Shown here piece by piece: positions 1 to 11,070 of a stretch of 64,000 nucleotides of DNA (its first letter is position 1; each line of letters starts with the position of its first letter). The stretch covers positions 496,001 through 560,000 of the forward strand of contig NZ_LLWE01000024.1 in NCBI RefSeq assembly GCF_001562055.1, written 5' to 3'. The notes under the pieces were generated by a model, which was not told the DNA's origin, did no database searches, and saw only the letters and a list, made by a program, of their open reading frames with translations. Made by a program: the position numbers and the translations under genes. Origin of the DNA: Polycladidibacter stylochi (GTDB lineage Bacteria > Pseudomonadota > Alphaproteobacteria > Rhizobiales > Stappiaceae).

Positions 1-835
1 TTAAGGCGATGAAAGGCTTATAAGATTGCGGCCCTGTGAGCATGATATTATCGATATCGTTCAGCTTGCTGTGAATTATCTCGCGTACCTTTGGGTTCAG
101 GTGAACCGGCAAAACGAACCCGATATCTTGATGCTGGTGACTGAGCTCAATAAGCGCATCGCAAATAGAATTAATTCCTTCACCGTGGTTCTCGCGGCGG
201 TGAGCGGTAACTAAAACGTATTTCGGGTAGCGTTCTATAAAATCTTGAATTTCTTGTGTGAGGATTTTGTCACCCCGCACCTTTACTGCAGTATGTAGTA
301 AACTATCTATACCTGTATTGCCGGTAATTATAATTTTTTCTGAAGGGATTTGCTCATTGAGCAAATTATCGCGGGACTGACTGGTTGGTGCGTAATGTTT
401 TGCGGCAATGAGTGAGAGTGCGCGGCGATTGAATTCTTCCGGGAAGGGGGCGCTTATGTCGAAACTTCTAAGGCCTGCTTCTAGATGAGCAACCTTTATG
501 CCACGATAAAAAGCAGCTGTCCCACCAACAAAGGCAGTTGTGGTATCGCCTTGTACAACAACCCAGTCCGGTTGTATTTCTTGATAAGTTGTATCCAATG
601 ATGAGAACAGCCGAGAAGTAAGTCCAGCAAGGCTTTGATTTGGTTCCATTAATTGTAAGTCAATATCTGGATGGATATCCAGATCCTGAAATGCAGATTC
701 GAGCATTTCGCGGTGTTGGCCTGTCGATAGGAAGACGCAGCGGACATTTTCGCGTCGACGCAACTCCCGAACCAGTGAGACAACTTTAATACATTCTGGG
801 CGTGTTCCGACGATACATAAAACTGTTTTTATCAC
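1..835 (-). CDS. wecB: UDP-N-acetylglucosamine 2-epimerase (partial, C-terminus beyond window)
   Basis: Non-hydrolysing UDP-GlcNAc 2-epimerase, which converts UDP-GlcNAc to UDP-ManNAc for surface polysaccharide synthesis in the cytoplasm. Reading the minus strand from a GTG at 835 gives an open frame of 278 codons running off the window start; the family is about 370 residues, so the last quarter is missing. The N-terminus VIKTVLCIVGTRPE is the nucleotide-binding start of the family. The catalytic motifs QGDTTTAF, HLEAGLR, PFPEEFNR and TAHRREN are all present and carry the known Asp, Glu, Glu and His residues. An in-frame stop lies just upstream of the GTG, so no longer start is possible; GGAGGG lies 12 bases before it. 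Neighbours beyond the edge are unknown, so the polysaccharide it serves cannot be named. Confidence 0.9.
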   Translation of the reverse strand, partial: MIKTVLCIVGTRPECIKVVSLVRELRRRENVRCVFLSTGQHREMLESAFQDLDIHPDIDLQLMEPNQSLAGLTSRLFSSLDTTYQEIQPDWVVVQGDTTTAFVGGTAAFYRGIKVAHLEAGLRSFDISAPFPEEFNRRALSLIAAKHYAPTSQSRDNLLNEQIPSEKIIITGNTGIDSLLHTAVKVRGDKILTQEIQDFIERYPKYVLVTAHRRENHGEGINSICDALIELSHQHQDIGFVLPVHLNPKVREIIHSKLNDIDNIMLTGPQSYKPFIAL

Positions 836-975
836 AGCTACTGCTTACCCTCCTGTAATAATCATGATCCAAAACAGGCTGGCTAATTTTTATTACAGTG
901 GTGTGAAGAAGCTTAGGATAAGTTTGTTGTGATTATAGAAAAAATCTAGAAATTATATTGGTATATTTCTTAGGG

Positions 976-1006
976 TAATAAAAGGCCGCAGAGTAAACTG
1001 CGGCCT
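976..1006 (-). terminator. Intrinsic terminator after lpd
   Basis: Perfect 9-bp inverted repeat (983-991 with 998-1006, arms AGGCCGCAG/CTGCGGCCT) with a 6-base loop. Read on the minus strand it is followed by a T-rich run. It lies 14 bases past the lpd stop and ends the mdh-suc-lpd block. Confidence 0.85.
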
Positions 1007-1019
1007 AGAATATTTTAAT

Positions 1020-2423
1020 TTACATATGTATTGGCTTGGCGAAGGTGGCTAGTGCCGCTTCCTTCACTGCCTCCGACATGGTCGGGTGTGCATGACATGT
1101 GCGGCCCAGATCTTCAGAGGATCCGCCAAATTCCATCAGCACGCAAGCTTCGTGGATCATTTCGCCAGCGCCATGGCCAACGATGTGAACGCCGAGAACC
1201 CTGTCGGTTTCTTTGTCTGCCAGCACTTTGACAAAGCCATCTGCCTTGAGCATGGCTTTCGCGCGGCCATTGGCCGAGAACGGGAATTTACCGGCCTTGT
1301 AGGCAATGCCAGCAGCTTTCAGCTCTTCCTCGGTTTTACCAACGGAAGCAACTTCCGGCGAGGTGTAAACAACACCCGGAATAACCTCGTAGTTCACGTG
1401 TCCCGCTTGGCCAGAGAGAATTTCTGCCAGTGCGACACCTTCGTCTTCGGCTTTGTGCGCCAACATTGGGCCTTTGATCACATCGCCGATTGCGTAAATG
1501 CCATCTACATTGGTTTTGTAGTGAGCGTCAGTTTCAATGCGGCCACGCTCATCAAGCTTCACACCGGCTTCTGCAAGGCCAAGACCTTCTGTGTAAGGGC
1601 GGCGGCCAATAGCAACCAGCACAACATCAGCTTCCATTGTTTCGGCCGCAGCTTCACCAGCGGCAGGCTCAACGGTTACTTCCAGTGCCTTGCCTTTTTT
1701 ATCAACGCCGGTCACTTTGGAAGAGAGCTTGAACTCCATACCCTGTTTTTTCAGCATACGCTGGAACTGTTTGGAAACATCGCCGTCCATAGGGCCGAGG
1801 ATTTTGTCCATGAACTCAACAACGGTCACCTTGGAGCCAAGGCGTTGGTAAACAGAACCAAGCTCAAGCCCAATCACACCAGCGCCAACAACCAGCAGGC
1901 GGCCCGGCACTTTGTCCAGCTCAAGAGCGCCTGTAGAGGAGACGACGGTTTTCTCGTCAATCTCGATGCCCGGCAGTGGCATCACATCAGAACCGGTGGC
2001 AATAACGATGTTCTTGCACTCGACAATCTGGGTAGAGCCGTCTTCAGCCAGCACTTCAACTTTGCCTTGCGCCAAAACGCGGCCGGTACCGGTGAAAATG
2101 TCAATCTTGTTTTTCTTGAACAAGTAATCGATACCGGCAGTATTGCCTTCAATGACTTTGTCTTTATGGGCCTGCATGCCCTTCCAGTCTACCTTCGGCT
2201 TGCCGATTTTAATACCGAGAGCTTCGAAGGAGTGGTTGGCTTCCTCAAACATTTCTGAGGCGTGTAACAATGCTTTAGAAGGGATACAGCCCACATTGAG
2301 GCAGGTGCCACCATGGCTCTTGCGTTTTTCGACAACGGCAACTTTCATACCCAGTTGTGCAGCTTTAACAGCGCAAACATAGCCACCGGGTCCAGTGCCG
2401 ATTACAATGAGATCGTAGGACAT
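1020..2423 (-). CDS. lpd: Dihydrolipoyl dehydrogenase (E3)
   Basis: Flavoprotein that reoxidises dihydrolipoyl groups on the E2 of 2-oxoglutarate dehydrogenase (and probably other 2-oxoacid complexes) using NAD+. The 467-residue length is normal. Visible are the FAD-binding [14 protein letters not shown] near residue 10, the redox disulfide motif [17 protein letters not shown] near residue 40, the NAD-binding [17 protein letters not shown] near residue 180, the second FAD motif YAIGDV near residue 310, and the C-terminal catalytic HAHPTMSEA with its His-Glu dyad. It is the last gene of the mdh-sucCDAB cluster, which argues that it is the E3 of the 2-oxoglutarate complex. A strong terminator follows. 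Confidence 0.97.
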   Translation of the reverse strand: MSYDLIVIGTGPGGYVCAVKAAQLGMKVAVVEKRKSHGGTCLNVGCIPSKALLHASEMFEEANHSFEALGIKIGKPKVDWKGMQAHKDKVIEGNTAGIDYLFKKNKIDIFTGTGRVLAQGKVEVLAEDGSTQIVECKNIVIATGSDVMPLPGIEIDEKTVVSSTGALELDKVPGRLLVVGAGVIGLELGSVYQRLGSKVTVVEFMDKILGPMDGDVSKQFQRMLKKQGMEFKLSSKVTGVDKKGKALEVTVEPAAGEAAAETMEADVVLVAIGRRPYTEGLGLAEAGVKLDERGRIETDAHYKTNVDGIYAIGDVIKGPMLAHKAEDEGVALAEILSGQAGHVNYEVIPGVVYTSPEVASVGKTEEELKAAGIAYKAGKFPFSANGRAKAMLKADGFVKVLADKETDRVLGVHIVGHGAGEMIHEACVLMEFGGSSEDLGRTCHAHPTMSEAVKEAALATFAKPIHM

Positions 2424-2474
2424 ATTCCTCGTTCCTTAGTTCAGGGGCAAATTGCCCAACATCAGCTTATGTAT

Positions 2475-2846
2475 TCAACGCGTGCTTTGCCCAGAATCGA
2501 TTTCATCAAGATTGTCACGAAGCATTTCGTCTGTCTCGTCAACCGACCGGCGCACCTTGGTAATCATACGGAACGACACCCACCAGATCACCAAAGCAAA
2601 GATCAAGGATATCGCGATATACAGATATGTGATCGGCATCAGCCAATCAGGTCCACCACGCCAAGCGATAAACGCTTGCGCTAGTCCATAGGCGATGAGT
2701 GAGCGTATGAGCCATTTGATCAGCTGCCCTTTTAACGAGGGCAAAGTTTGAGCTATTTGCTCAACCTCACGACTTGCTTCACCCACAAAGCTATCTTCAC
2801 GTTCGTCCTGCTCGCTCTCTTGAGAGTTATTCACAATACCGGTCAT
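2475..2846 (-). CDS. Small membrane protein of unknown function in the TCA operon
   Basis: I do not recognise this 123-residue protein. It has an acidic N-terminal region (rich in E, D and S up to about residue 40). Two hydrophobic segments follow, around residues 45-65 and 72-95, then a charged C-terminal tail (RRSVDETDEMLRDNLDE) that looks helical. This suggests a two-pass inner-membrane protein with both ends on the same side. It sits between sucB and lpd on the same strand, 51 bases before lpd, so co-transcription is possible, although a hairpin lies just upstream. The ATG at 2846 is preferred because CGAGG lies 8 bases before it; a TTG at 2876 would add ten residues but lacks a ribosome-binding site. 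No function should be inferred from the operon position alone. Confidence 0.7.
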   Translation of the reverse strand: MTGIVNNSQESEQDEREDSFVGEASREVEQIAQTLPSLKGQLIKWLIRSLIAYGLAQAFIAWRGGPDWLMPITYLYIAISLIFALVIWWVSFRMITKVRRSVDETDEMLRDNLDEIDSGQSTR

Positions 2847-2914
2847 GGATTGAACCTCGATTTTCAAATCCGACAATAGCTAATGGGGCAATGTGCGTTG
2901 AATAATAAAATCTA

Positions 2915-2936
2915 TGCCCGGCGCTAAGGCCGGGCA
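2915..2936 (-). terminator. Hairpin after sucB
   Basis: 8-bp perfect inverted repeat (TGCCCGGC/GCCGGGCA, 2915-2922 with 2929-2936) just past the sucB stop. The following minus-strand sequence is AT-rich but only weakly T-tailed (TAGATTTTATT). It could be a partial terminator or an mRNA-stabilising hairpin separating sucAB from the small membrane gene and lpd. Confidence 0.6.
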
Positions 2937-2948
2937 CTAAAAGTTCTT

Positions 2949-4448
2949 TTAGAGGTCCAGCACCAGACGCTGCGGATCTTCCAAGCTCTCTTTAACGCGA
3001 ACAAGGAAGGTTACAGCCTCTTTACCGTCAACAATGCGGTGGTCGTAGGACAGCGCCAAATACATCATCGGGCGGATAACAACCTGACCATTAATAGCAA
3101 CCGGGCGTTCCTGGATCTTGTGCATGCCAAGAATACCGGACTGCGGCGCGTTCAAGATAGGCGAGGACATCAGCGAGCCGTAGACACCACCGTTGGAAAT
3201 GGTGAAGGTACCGCCCTGCATGTCAGCCATGGACAGTTTGCCATCACGGCCCTTACGGCCGAGGTTACCGATTTCTTTTTCGATATCAGCAATCGACATT
3301 TGGTCAGCATCGCGCACCACTGGCACAACGAGGCCCTTAGGTGTACCAACAGCAACACCGATATGCGCGAAATCCTTGTAAATGATGTCAGTGCCATCAA
3401 TCTCGGCGTTGACAGCAGGAATTTCTTTCAAAGCGTGGGTTACAGCTTTGGTGAAGAAACCCATGAAACCAAGCTTAACGCCGTGTTTCTTTTCAAAGAT
3501 GTCTTTGTACTGCTTGCGCAAGTCCATGATCGGCTTCATGTCCACTTCGTTGTAAGTGGTCAGCATCGCCGCTGTGTTTTGGGCATCTTTCAAACGACGC
3601 GCGATTGTTTGGCGCAGCTTGGTCATGCGTACACGCTCTTCGCGTGCTTCATCAGCAGGCGCAGAAGGCGCACGAACAGAAACTGGCGCAGCAGTGGCTT
3701 GCGGTGCCGCAGTTGCGCCAGCTGCAACAGCAGCGATCACATCACCTTTCAGCACCTGACCGCGCTTGCCAGAACCGGCAACCTGATCTGCAGAGAGGCC
3801 TTTTTCTGCCATCATTTTAGCGGCAGAAGGAGCTGCTGGCATGGAAGAAGCAGGAGCCGCAACAGCTGCTTGTGGGGCAGGGGCTGCAGCAACAGGGGCT
3901 ACAGCAGCGCTTTCACCAGCTGCAATCTTACACAGTACCATGCCCGGGTTAACGGTGGCACCGGTGGCTTGCAGCACTTCTACCACTTTACCGGCAACAG
4001 GGCTTGGCACTTCCTGCGCGGCCTTGTCTGTTTCCAGCTCAACAAGAATGTCGTCGGCTTTAACGCTGTCGCCAACTTTAACAGACCATTCGCCAACTTC
4101 AGCTTCGGTTACGCTTTCACCAGCGGTTGGTACAACCACTTCAATAATTTCGGCGCTAGCTGCAGGAGCCTCGGCTTTTGCTGCAGGAGCGGCGGCAGGT
4201 GCAGCGCCAGCGCCTTCGGTAAGGTTGCCAAGCAATGCGCCAACTTCAACAGTATCGCCTTCTTTAACAAAGATTTCCGCAAGTGTGCCAGCAGCAGGTG
4301 CAGGAACTTCTACGGTTACTTTGTCTGTTTCCAGCTCAACCAATGGCTCGTCTGCATTAACAGCGTCACCCGGCTTTTTAAACCACTGTGCAATGGTTGC
4401 CTCGGTCACGGATTCGCCCAGTGTGGGTACTCTGATTTCCGTTGCCAT
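2949..4448 (-). CDS. sucB: 2-oxoglutarate dehydrogenase E2, dihydrolipoyl succinyltransferase, with two lipoyl domains
   Basis: E2 core of the 2-oxoglutarate dehydrogenase complex; it transfers succinyl from lipoate to CoA. The 499-residue protein has two lipoyl domains (about 1-77 and 103-180). Each has its lipoyl-lysine motif ([12 protein letters not shown] and [12 protein letters not shown]), and each is followed by an Ala/Pro-rich linker. A peripheral subunit-binding domain (about 208-242, [19 protein letters not shown]) comes next, then the catalytic domain with the active-site [15 protein letters not shown] near residue 470. Many E2o proteins carry one lipoyl domain and are about 400-420 residues long, so this is the longer form. 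It lies 73 bases downstream of sucA, probably in one transcript. Confidence 0.96.
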   Translation of the reverse strand: MATEIRVPTLGESVTEATIAQWFKKPGDAVNADEPLVELETDKVTVEVPAPAAGTLAEIFVKEGDTVEVGALLGNLTEGAGAAPAAAPAAKAEAPAASAEIIEVVVPTAGESVTEAEVGEWSVKVGDSVKADDILVELETDKAAQEVPSPVAGKVVEVLQATGATVNPGMVLCKIAAGESAAVAPVAAAPAPQAAVAAPASSMPAAPSAAKMMAEKGLSADQVAGSGKRGQVLKGDVIAAVAAGATAAPQATAAPVSVRAPSAPADEAREERVRMTKLRQTIARRLKDAQNTAAMLTTYNEVDMKPIMDLRKQYKDIFEKKHGVKLGFMGFFTKAVTHALKEIPAVNAEIDGTDIIYKDFAHIGVAVGTPKGLVVPVVRDADQMSIADIEKEIGNLGRKGRDGKLSMADMQGGTFTISNGGVYGSLMSSPILNAPQSGILGMHKIQERPVAINGQVVIRPMMYLALSYDHRIVDGKEAVTFLVRVKESLEDPQRLVLDL

Positions 4449-4521
4449 GTTCTATATCTTTCCAGTTTCTCATGCTCTCCATTCACGGAGAGCCGGGGTC
4501 TTGCGACCCCGTACAATCCAG

Positions 4522-7491
4522 TTAAATGGTGAATGCGTCGTCCAGGAAGGCTTGCAGCTGGGCAAGGTGCTTGCTCATCAAGCCTGTTGCAGTCGCCGCA
4601 GAAGCTGGACGGCCCACATAACGTGGCCGGTCAACCTTCGCACCTACATGCTCCAGTACCCACTCGATGTATTGCTGGACAAAGAACCAGGAACCCATGT
4701 TCTTCGGCTCTTCCTGACACCAGACAACATCGGCGTTCTTAAAGCGGGCCATTTCAACACAAAGCGATTTGGTCGGGAATGGATAAAGCTGTTCAACACG
4801 CAGGATGTAAACATCTTCAATGCCGCGCTTTTCACGCTCTTCCAGCAAATCGTAGTAAACCTTACCAGTACACAGGATCACGCGGCGGATGTCTTCATCC
4901 TTTTTCAGCGTAACTGTGGAGCCCGGCTTGGTTTGCGCATCATCGTGCAACAGACGGTGGAACGAGGTTTCAACGCTAAAGTCTTCCAGTTTGGAAACCG
5001 CACGCTTGTGACGCAGCAGCGACTTAGGTGTCATCAACACCAGTGGCTTACGAATGTCGCGGTTCAGCTGACGGCGTAGAATGTGGAAGTAGTTTGCAGG
5101 GGTGGTACAGTTGGCAACTTGCATGTTGTCCTCTGCACACATCTGCAAGAAGCGTTCAAGGCGTGCAGATGAGTGCTCAGGTCCTTGTCCCTCGTAGCCA
5201 TGTGGCAACAGACAAACAAGGCCGGACATGCGCAGCCATTTACGTTCACCAGAGGAGATGAACTGGTCGAACAACACCTGTGCACCGTTAGCAAAATCGC
5301 CAAACTGCGCTTCCCACATGGTCAGTGCTTTTGGTTCGGCCATGGAGTAACCGTACTCAAAGCCCAATACCGCTTCTTCGGAAAGCATGGAGTTGATCAC
5401 TTCATAGCGACCCTGCTTTTCGCTGATGTGGTTGAGCGGGATGTAGCGGTTTTCATCTTCTTGATCGTACAATACCGAGTGGCGCTGTGAGAAGGTGCCG
5501 CGCTCGCAGTCCTGACCGGACAAACGAACCGGATGGCCCTCTTTCACCAAGGCAGCAAATGCCAGCGCTTCACCCATTGCCCAATCGATACCCTCGCCGG
5601 ATGCAATCATCTTGGCGCGGTTATCCATAAAGCGGCGAATGGTGCGGTGGGCGTTAAAGCCTTCAGGTACGGTCGAGAGCTTGTTGCCCAGCTCCTTCAG
5701 CTCGTCCATTGGCACACCGGTGGTACCACGGCGTGGCTCGTCCGCTTCTTTGGCCGCCTTCAGACCAGCCCATTTCCCATCAAGCCAGTCGGCTTTGTTT
5801 GGACGGAACTCTTGGCCGGTGGTAAATTCACGATCAAGATGGGCACGCCAGTCAGCTTTAAACTGCTCCAACTCATCTGCCGAAATCAGGCCTTCTTTCA
5901 CCAGCTTGTTGGCGTAGATCTGCAAGGTTGTTTCGTGCTTACGAATCTTGCGGTACATGATCGGCTGGGTAAACGCAGGCTCATCACCTTCGTTGTGACC
6001 AAAGCGGCGGTAACAAATGATGTCGATCACGACCGGACGGCCAAACTTCTGGCGGTATTCGGTTGCGATTTTCGCAGCAAAGGTCACGGCTTCCGGATCA
6101 TCACCATTACAGTGGAAAATCGGTGCCTCAATCACCTTCGCAACATCACTTGGATATGGTGAAGAGCGGGAGAAACGCGGATTGGTGGTAAAGCCGATCT
6201 GGTTGTTAATGATCACATGGATCGAACCGCCGGTACGGTGGCCGCGCAGCGCAGATAGACCAAAACACTCAGCCACAACACCTTGACCGGCAAATGCAGC
6301 ATCACCGTGCAGCAGCAGCGGCAATACGGTTTCACGATCGATTTCGGTGGTTTCTTGCCAATCACCCAATTGGTCCTGTTTTGCGCGGGCCTTACCCAGC
6401 ACAACAGGGTTGACAATTTCAAGGTGCGAAGGGTTGGCAGTCAGTGACAAGTGCACATTGTTGCCATCAAACGAACGGTCGGAGGAAGCGCCAAGGTGGT
6501 ACTTCACATCGCCCGAACCTTCCACATCATCAGGGGCGTAAGAGCCGCCTTTGAATTCGTGGAAAATGGCGCGGTGCGGTTTGCCCATTACTTGTGAAAG
6601 CACGTTCAGACGGCCACGGTGGGCCATACCAAGAACAATTTCTTTCACGCCAAGTGCACCACCGCGTTTGATGATTTGCTCAAGGGCAGGGATGAGTGCT
6701 TCACCGCCGTCAAGACCAAAGCGCTTGGTACCGGTGTACTTTACATCCAAAAACTTCTCGAAACCTTCTGCCTCGACAAGTTTGTTCAAAATTGCCTTCT
6801 TCCCCTCTGGTGTAAAGGCAACGTGCTTGTCTGGTCCTTCGATGCGTTCTTGAATCCATGATTTTGCGGCAGGGTCCGAGATGTGCATGAACTCCACCCC
6901 GAGGGTAGAGCAGTAGGTGCGCTTTAATATCTCCAGCATTTCGCGAATGCTGGCGTATTCCATACCCAAAACGTTATCAAGGAAAATCTTGCGATCCCAA
7001 TCGCTCTCCTTGAAGCCATAGGTGGCAGGATGAAGCTCTTCATGGTCGCCCGGTGTGGCAAGGCGTAATGGGTCCAATTCGGCATGCAGGTGGCCGCGCA
7101 TACGATAGGCGCGGATCATCATCAGTGCGCGAACACTATCGCGTGTTGCTTGCAGAACATCCTCATTAGAGAGGGTTTGTCCCTTAGCTTCTGCATTGGC
7201 TTTAATTTTTTTAGAAACAACAGCCTCGGCTGGCCATTGCCCGTCAAGCGCGGAAATGAGCTCGCCGTTGGCAGGAACTGGCCAGTCAGCACGTTGCCAA
7301 GTGGCCCCTTGGGCTTCCTTGAGCACGTCCTGCGGGTTGTCTTTGAGAGAAGCAAAAAAATCCTGCCACTCTGGGTCCAGAGCGTTGGGATCTTGCTGGT
7401 ACTGAGCATAAAGCTCTTCAATATAAGAAGCGTTGGCGCCGTATAGGAACGACGTCAGCGCGAAAATGTTGTTCGCGTCCTGCCGTGCCAT
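4522..7491 (-). CDS. sucA: 2-oxoglutarate dehydrogenase E1 component
   Basis: Thiamine-diphosphate-dependent E1 that decarboxylates 2-oxoglutarate and succinylates the lipoyl group of SucB. The start at 7491 gives 989 residues beginning MARQDANNIFALTSFLYGAN, the usual start for alphaproteobacterial SucA. The open frame extends to 7578, but those 29 residues are basic and low in homology, so I exclude them; no strong ribosome-binding site marks either start. Motifs: HGDAAFAGQG (TPP-site His region), IINNQIGFTT, the GDDPEAV...NEGDEPAF diphosphate/Mg region, and the C-terminal transketolase-like half ending QAFLDDAFTI. It is downstream of sucD, separated by 221 bases that contain a long hairpin. 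Confidence 0.95.
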   Translation of the reverse strand: MARQDANNIFALTSFLYGANASYIEELYAQYQQDPNALDPEWQDFFASLKDNPQDVLKEAQGATWQRADWPVPANGELISALDGQWPAEAVVSKKIKANAEAKGQTLSNEDVLQATRDSVRALMMIRAYRMRGHLHAELDPLRLATPGDHEELHPATYGFKESDWDRKIFLDNVLGMEYASIREMLEILKRTYCSTLGVEFMHISDPAAKSWIQERIEGPDKHVAFTPEGKKAILNKLVEAEGFEKFLDVKYTGTKRFGLDGGEALIPALEQIIKRGGALGVKEIVLGMAHRGRLNVLSQVMGKPHRAIFHEFKGGSYAPDDVEGSGDVKYHLGASSDRSFDGNNVHLSLTANPSHLEIVNPVVLGKARAKQDQLGDWQETTEIDRETVLPLLLHGDAAFAGQGVVAECFGLSALRGHRTGGSIHVIINNQIGFTTNPRFSRSSPYPSDVAKVIEAPIFHCNGDDPEAVTFAAKIATEYRQKFGRPVVIDIICYRRFGHNEGDEPAFTQPIMYRKIRKHETTLQIYANKLVKEGLISADELEQFKADWRAHLDREFTTGQEFRPNKADWLDGKWAGLKAAKEADEPRRGTTGVPMDELKELGNKLSTVPEGFNAHRTIRRFMDNRAKMIASGEGIDWAMGEALAFAALVKEGHPVRLSGQDCERGTFSQRHSVLYDQEDENRYIPLNHISEKQGRYEVINSMLSEEAVLGFEYGYSMAEPKALTMWEAQFGDFANGAQVLFDQFISSGERKWLRMSGLVCLLPHGYEGQGPEHSSARLERFLQMCAEDNMQVANCTTPANYFHILRRQLNRDIRKPLVLMTPKSLLRHKRAVSKLEDFSVETSFHRLLHDDAQTKPGSTVTLKKDEDIRRVILCTGKVYYDLLEEREKRGIEDVYILRVEQLYPFPTKSLCVEMARFKNADVVWCQEEPKNMGSWFFVQQYIEWVLEHVGAKVDRPRYVGRPASAATATGLMSKHLAQLQAFLDDAFTI

Positions 7492-7634
7492 GTTCTGTTC
7501 AGCGAGCTTTTGACCCGCCTTCTTTCGTTTGGGCTGGCAACCGCCTGCCCGGTCCCGCGATTTGCAGTTGTATTTCAACTGCGCTTATAAATGGGCAACT
7601 TGCGACGAGTTGCCACATTACTACTATGGGATGA

Positions 7635-7667
7635 AATCGGCACGGGTGTAATACACTTGTGCCGATT
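7635..7667 (-). terminator. Long interrupted hairpin between sucD and sucA
   Basis: A 9-bp perfect stem (AATCGGCAC at 7635-7643 with GTGCCGATT at 7659-7667) encloses an inner GTGTA/TACAC repeat. The whole 33-base stretch therefore folds almost completely, with two mismatches. The following minus-strand bases are not strongly T-rich. It may be a partial terminator or an RNA-processing site that lowers sucAB relative to sucCD. Confidence 0.5.
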
Positions 7668-7712
7668 ATCCACTTTTACAAAGCAGATGCCTCCCTGCAC
7701 CTGCCCATTGCG

Positions 7713-8633
7713 CTAGGCGCTTTCTTTGGCAAGCAATTCAACCAGTGTTTTACCGAGCTTAGCAGGAGATGGTGAAACAGAAATACCGGCCGCTTCCATT
7801 GCAGCGATCTTGTCTTCCGCACCACCTTTACCGCCAGAAATCACAGCACCGGCATGACCCATGGTGCGGCCTGGAGGCGCTGTACGGCCAGCGATGAAGC
7901 CAACCATTGGTTTCTTGCGGCCTTTGGCAGCTTGCTCTTTCAGCCATTCAGCAGCTTCTTCTTCCGCAGAGCCACCGATTTCACCAATCATGATGATGGA
8001 TTCGGTTGCCGGATCATCCAAGAACAGGTCCAGCACGTCGATGAATTCGGTGCCTTTCACAGGGTCGCCGCCAATACCAACAGCTGTGGTTTGGCCAAGG
8101 CCTTCCTGTGTTGTTTGGAACACAGCTTCATAGGTGAGGGTGCCAGAGCGGGAAACGATGCCCACAGAACCCTTTTTGAAGATAGAACCCGGCATAATGC
8201 CGATCTTGCACTCTTCTGGGGTCAATACGCCTGGGCAGTTCGGGCCGAGCAGACGGGAGTTGGACTTCTCCAAGCGGGCTTTCACCTTCACCATGTCAGC
8301 AACCGGAATACCTTCGGTGATGCAGACAATAAACGGAATTTCGGCTTCAATCGCTTCGATAATCGCAGCTCCAGCACCTGCTGGCGGCACGTAAACAACA
8401 GATGCATTGGCGCCGGTTGCTTCTTTCGCTTCCTTAACAGAAGCGTAGATTGGCAAAGACTTTTCTTCGCCAGCAACAGTACCAGTCCAGTTGGTGCCAC
8501 CTTTTTTCGGGTGAACACCAGCAACCATCTGGGTGCCGTAGTATGCCAAAGCCTGCTCTGTGTGGAAGGTACCGGTTTTACCGGTCAGGCCCTGAACGAT
8601 GATTTTGGTGTCTTTATTGACGATGATAGACAT
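7713..8633 (-). CDS. sucD: Succinyl-CoA ligase subunit alpha
   Basis: Alpha subunit of ADP/GDP-forming succinyl-CoA synthetase; it binds CoA and carries the phosphohistidine. Its length of 306 residues is slightly above the usual 290-300. Seen: the CoA-binding N-terminal Rossmann region with [15 protein letters not shown] near residue 15, VYVPPAGAG near residue 81, [20 protein letters not shown] near residue 130, and the active-site loop [20 protein letters not shown] near residue 255, whose His is phosphorylated in the family. Its ATG overlaps the sucC stop as TAATG, indicating translational coupling. Confidence 0.97.
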   Translation of the reverse strand: MSIIVNKDTKIIVQGLTGKTGTFHTEQALAYYGTQMVAGVHPKKGGTNWTGTVAGEEKSLPIYASVKEAKEATGANASVVYVPPAGAGAAIIEAIEAEIPFIVCITEGIPVADMVKVKARLEKSNSRLLGPNCPGVLTPEECKIGIMPGSIFKKGSVGIVSRSGTLTYEAVFQTTQEGLGQTTAVGIGGDPVKGTEFIDVLDLFLDDPATESIIMIGEIGGSAEEEAAEWLKEQAAKGRKKPMVGFIAGRTAPPGRTMGHAGAVISGGKGGAEDKIAAMEAAGISVSPSPAKLGKTLVELLAKESA

Positions 8634-9832
8634 TATGCGGCCTCCTTCACAGCAGCAACGATCTTTTGAGCTGCATCATCGAGGTCGTCAGCTGGAATAA
8701 CATTCAAGCCGCTCTCATTAATGATCTTTTTGCCAAGCTCTACGTTGGTACCTTCAAGGCGAACAACGAGCGGCACTTGCAAGCCAACTTCTTTCACGGC
8801 TGCCAGCACGCCTTCCGCGATCACATCGCAGCGCATGATACCACCAAAGATGTTAACCAGAATACCTTTTACGTTTGGATCAGAAGTGATGATCTTGAAC
8901 GCGGCAGTTACTTTCTCGGTGGTGGCACCGCCGCCCACGTCGAGGAAGTTTGCAGGCTCGGCACCATACAGCTTGATGATGTCCATGGTTGCCATGGCAA
9001 GACCCGCACCATTCACCATGCAGCCGATGTTACCATCAAGAGCAACGTAAGCCAGATCGTGCTTGGAAGCTTCGATCTCTTTTTCGTCTTCTTCGGTTTT
9101 ATCGCGCAGGGCAACAATGTCTTCGTGGCGGAAAAGGGCGTTGCCGTCGAAGGAAACTTTCGCATCCAGAACGCGCAGGCGGCCGTTTTCCATAACGATC
9201 AGCGGGTTGATCTCCAACAGAGCCATGTCTTTTTCAACGAAAGCTTTGTAAAGGATCGGGAACAGCTTCATGCCGTCTTCGCGGGCTTCGCCTTCCAGCT
9301 TCAGCGTATCGCAAAGGGTGCTTGCCTTATCAGCAGTTACACCTTCAATCGGATCGATTGGCAGCGTGAGGATTTTTTCAGGAGTTGCATGTGCAACTTC
9401 TTCAATGTCCATACCGCCTTCAGTGGAAGCAACAAAAGCAACCTGACCACAAGCACGGTCTACCAGCAAGGAGAGGTAGAGCTCGCGGTCAATGTCGGCA
9501 CCGTCTTCGATGTAGAGACGGTTCACAACTTTACCAGCGTCACCGGTCTGTGCTGTGACCAAAGTGTTGCCCAGCATTTCTTTTGCGTGGGAAGTTACTT
9601 CGTCCAGGTTGAATGCGAGGCGTACACCGCCTTTTGATTCTGCAGGCAGCTCTTTGAACTTACCTTTACCGCGACCACCAGCGTGGATCTGCGATTTCAC
9701 AACCCAAAGCGGGCCGGGAAGGGATTTTGCTGCGGCTTCAGCTTCATCAGCTGTAAAGATTGCAACACCTTCAGCAACCGGCGCACCATACTCTTTTAGA
9801 ACGGCTTTCGCCTGATATTCATGAATGTTCAT
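8633..9832 (-). CDS. sucC: Succinyl-CoA ligase subunit beta
   Basis: ATP-grasp beta subunit of succinyl-CoA synthetase, 399 residues, the normal length. It starts [19 protein letters not shown], typical of the family. The nucleotide-binding segment [17 protein letters not shown] (about 45-62), the metal-binding LEINPLIV (about 205) and the C-terminal [12 protein letters not shown] and [15 protein letters not shown] segments are present. It is the second gene of the mdh-sucC-sucD series and its stop codon overlaps the sucD start by one base, giving a 1:1 heterodimer from one transcript. Confidence 0.97.
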   Translation of the reverse strand: MNIHEYQAKAVLKEYGAPVAEGVAIFTADEAEAAAKSLPGPLWVVKSQIHAGGRGKGKFKELPAESKGGVRLAFNLDEVTSHAKEMLGNTLVTAQTGDAGKVVNRLYIEDGADIDRELYLSLLVDRACGQVAFVASTEGGMDIEEVAHATPEKILTLPIDPIEGVTADKASTLCDTLKLEGEAREDGMKLFPILYKAFVEKDMALLEINPLIVMENGRLRVLDAKVSFDGNALFRHEDIVALRDKTEEDEKEIEASKHDLAYVALDGNIGCMVNGAGLAMATMDIIKLYGAEPANFLDVGGGATTEKVTAAFKIITSDPNVKGILVNIFGGIMRCDVIAEGVLAAVKEVGLQVPLVVRLEGTNVELGKKIINESGLNVIPADDLDDAAQKIVAAVKEAA

Positions 9833-9915
9833 CTGCTCTGCCTAAATGTCTCAAGGAGATGACTGGCACTAAAAAGCGCCAGCAAATCTGATTGGTCCAT
9901 TACCTCATGCCGCAA

Positions 9916-10944
<1,029 letters not shown>

Positions 10945-11042
10945 TTATCGTATGGGTGCAAGTGAAATACGCTCAAAAAGCCTCAATTAATTCTTTTGGA
11001 CAATGAATTATGGGTAAAATTCGAATCTGTCTAAATTACAGC

Positions 11043-11070
11043 AACTGAAAAAATTCTATTTTTTTCAGTT
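11043..11070 (-). terminator. AT-rich hairpin at the end of zapE
   Basis: 11-bp inverted repeat (AACTGAAAAAA at 11043-11053 with TTTTTTCAGTT at 11060-11070). It overlaps the zapE stop and ends in an oligo-T stretch on the minus strand. The stem has few G-C pairs, so it is a weak terminator candidate. Confidence 0.4.

Noticed and set aside
3039-4532. Long plus-strand open frame (497 codons) opposite sucB, and similar long frames opposite lpd (1086-2258) and sucA (3841-5079)
   Set aside because: They mirror highly conserved genes on the other strand; the translations are low-complexity or Cys/His/Arg-rich without family resemblance, as expected for antisense shadows.
7492-7578. 29-residue N-terminal extension of SucA
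   Set aside because: MKYNCKSRDRAGGCQPK is basic and unlike any SucA N-terminus, whereas MARQDANNIFALTSF at 7491 is the standard start.
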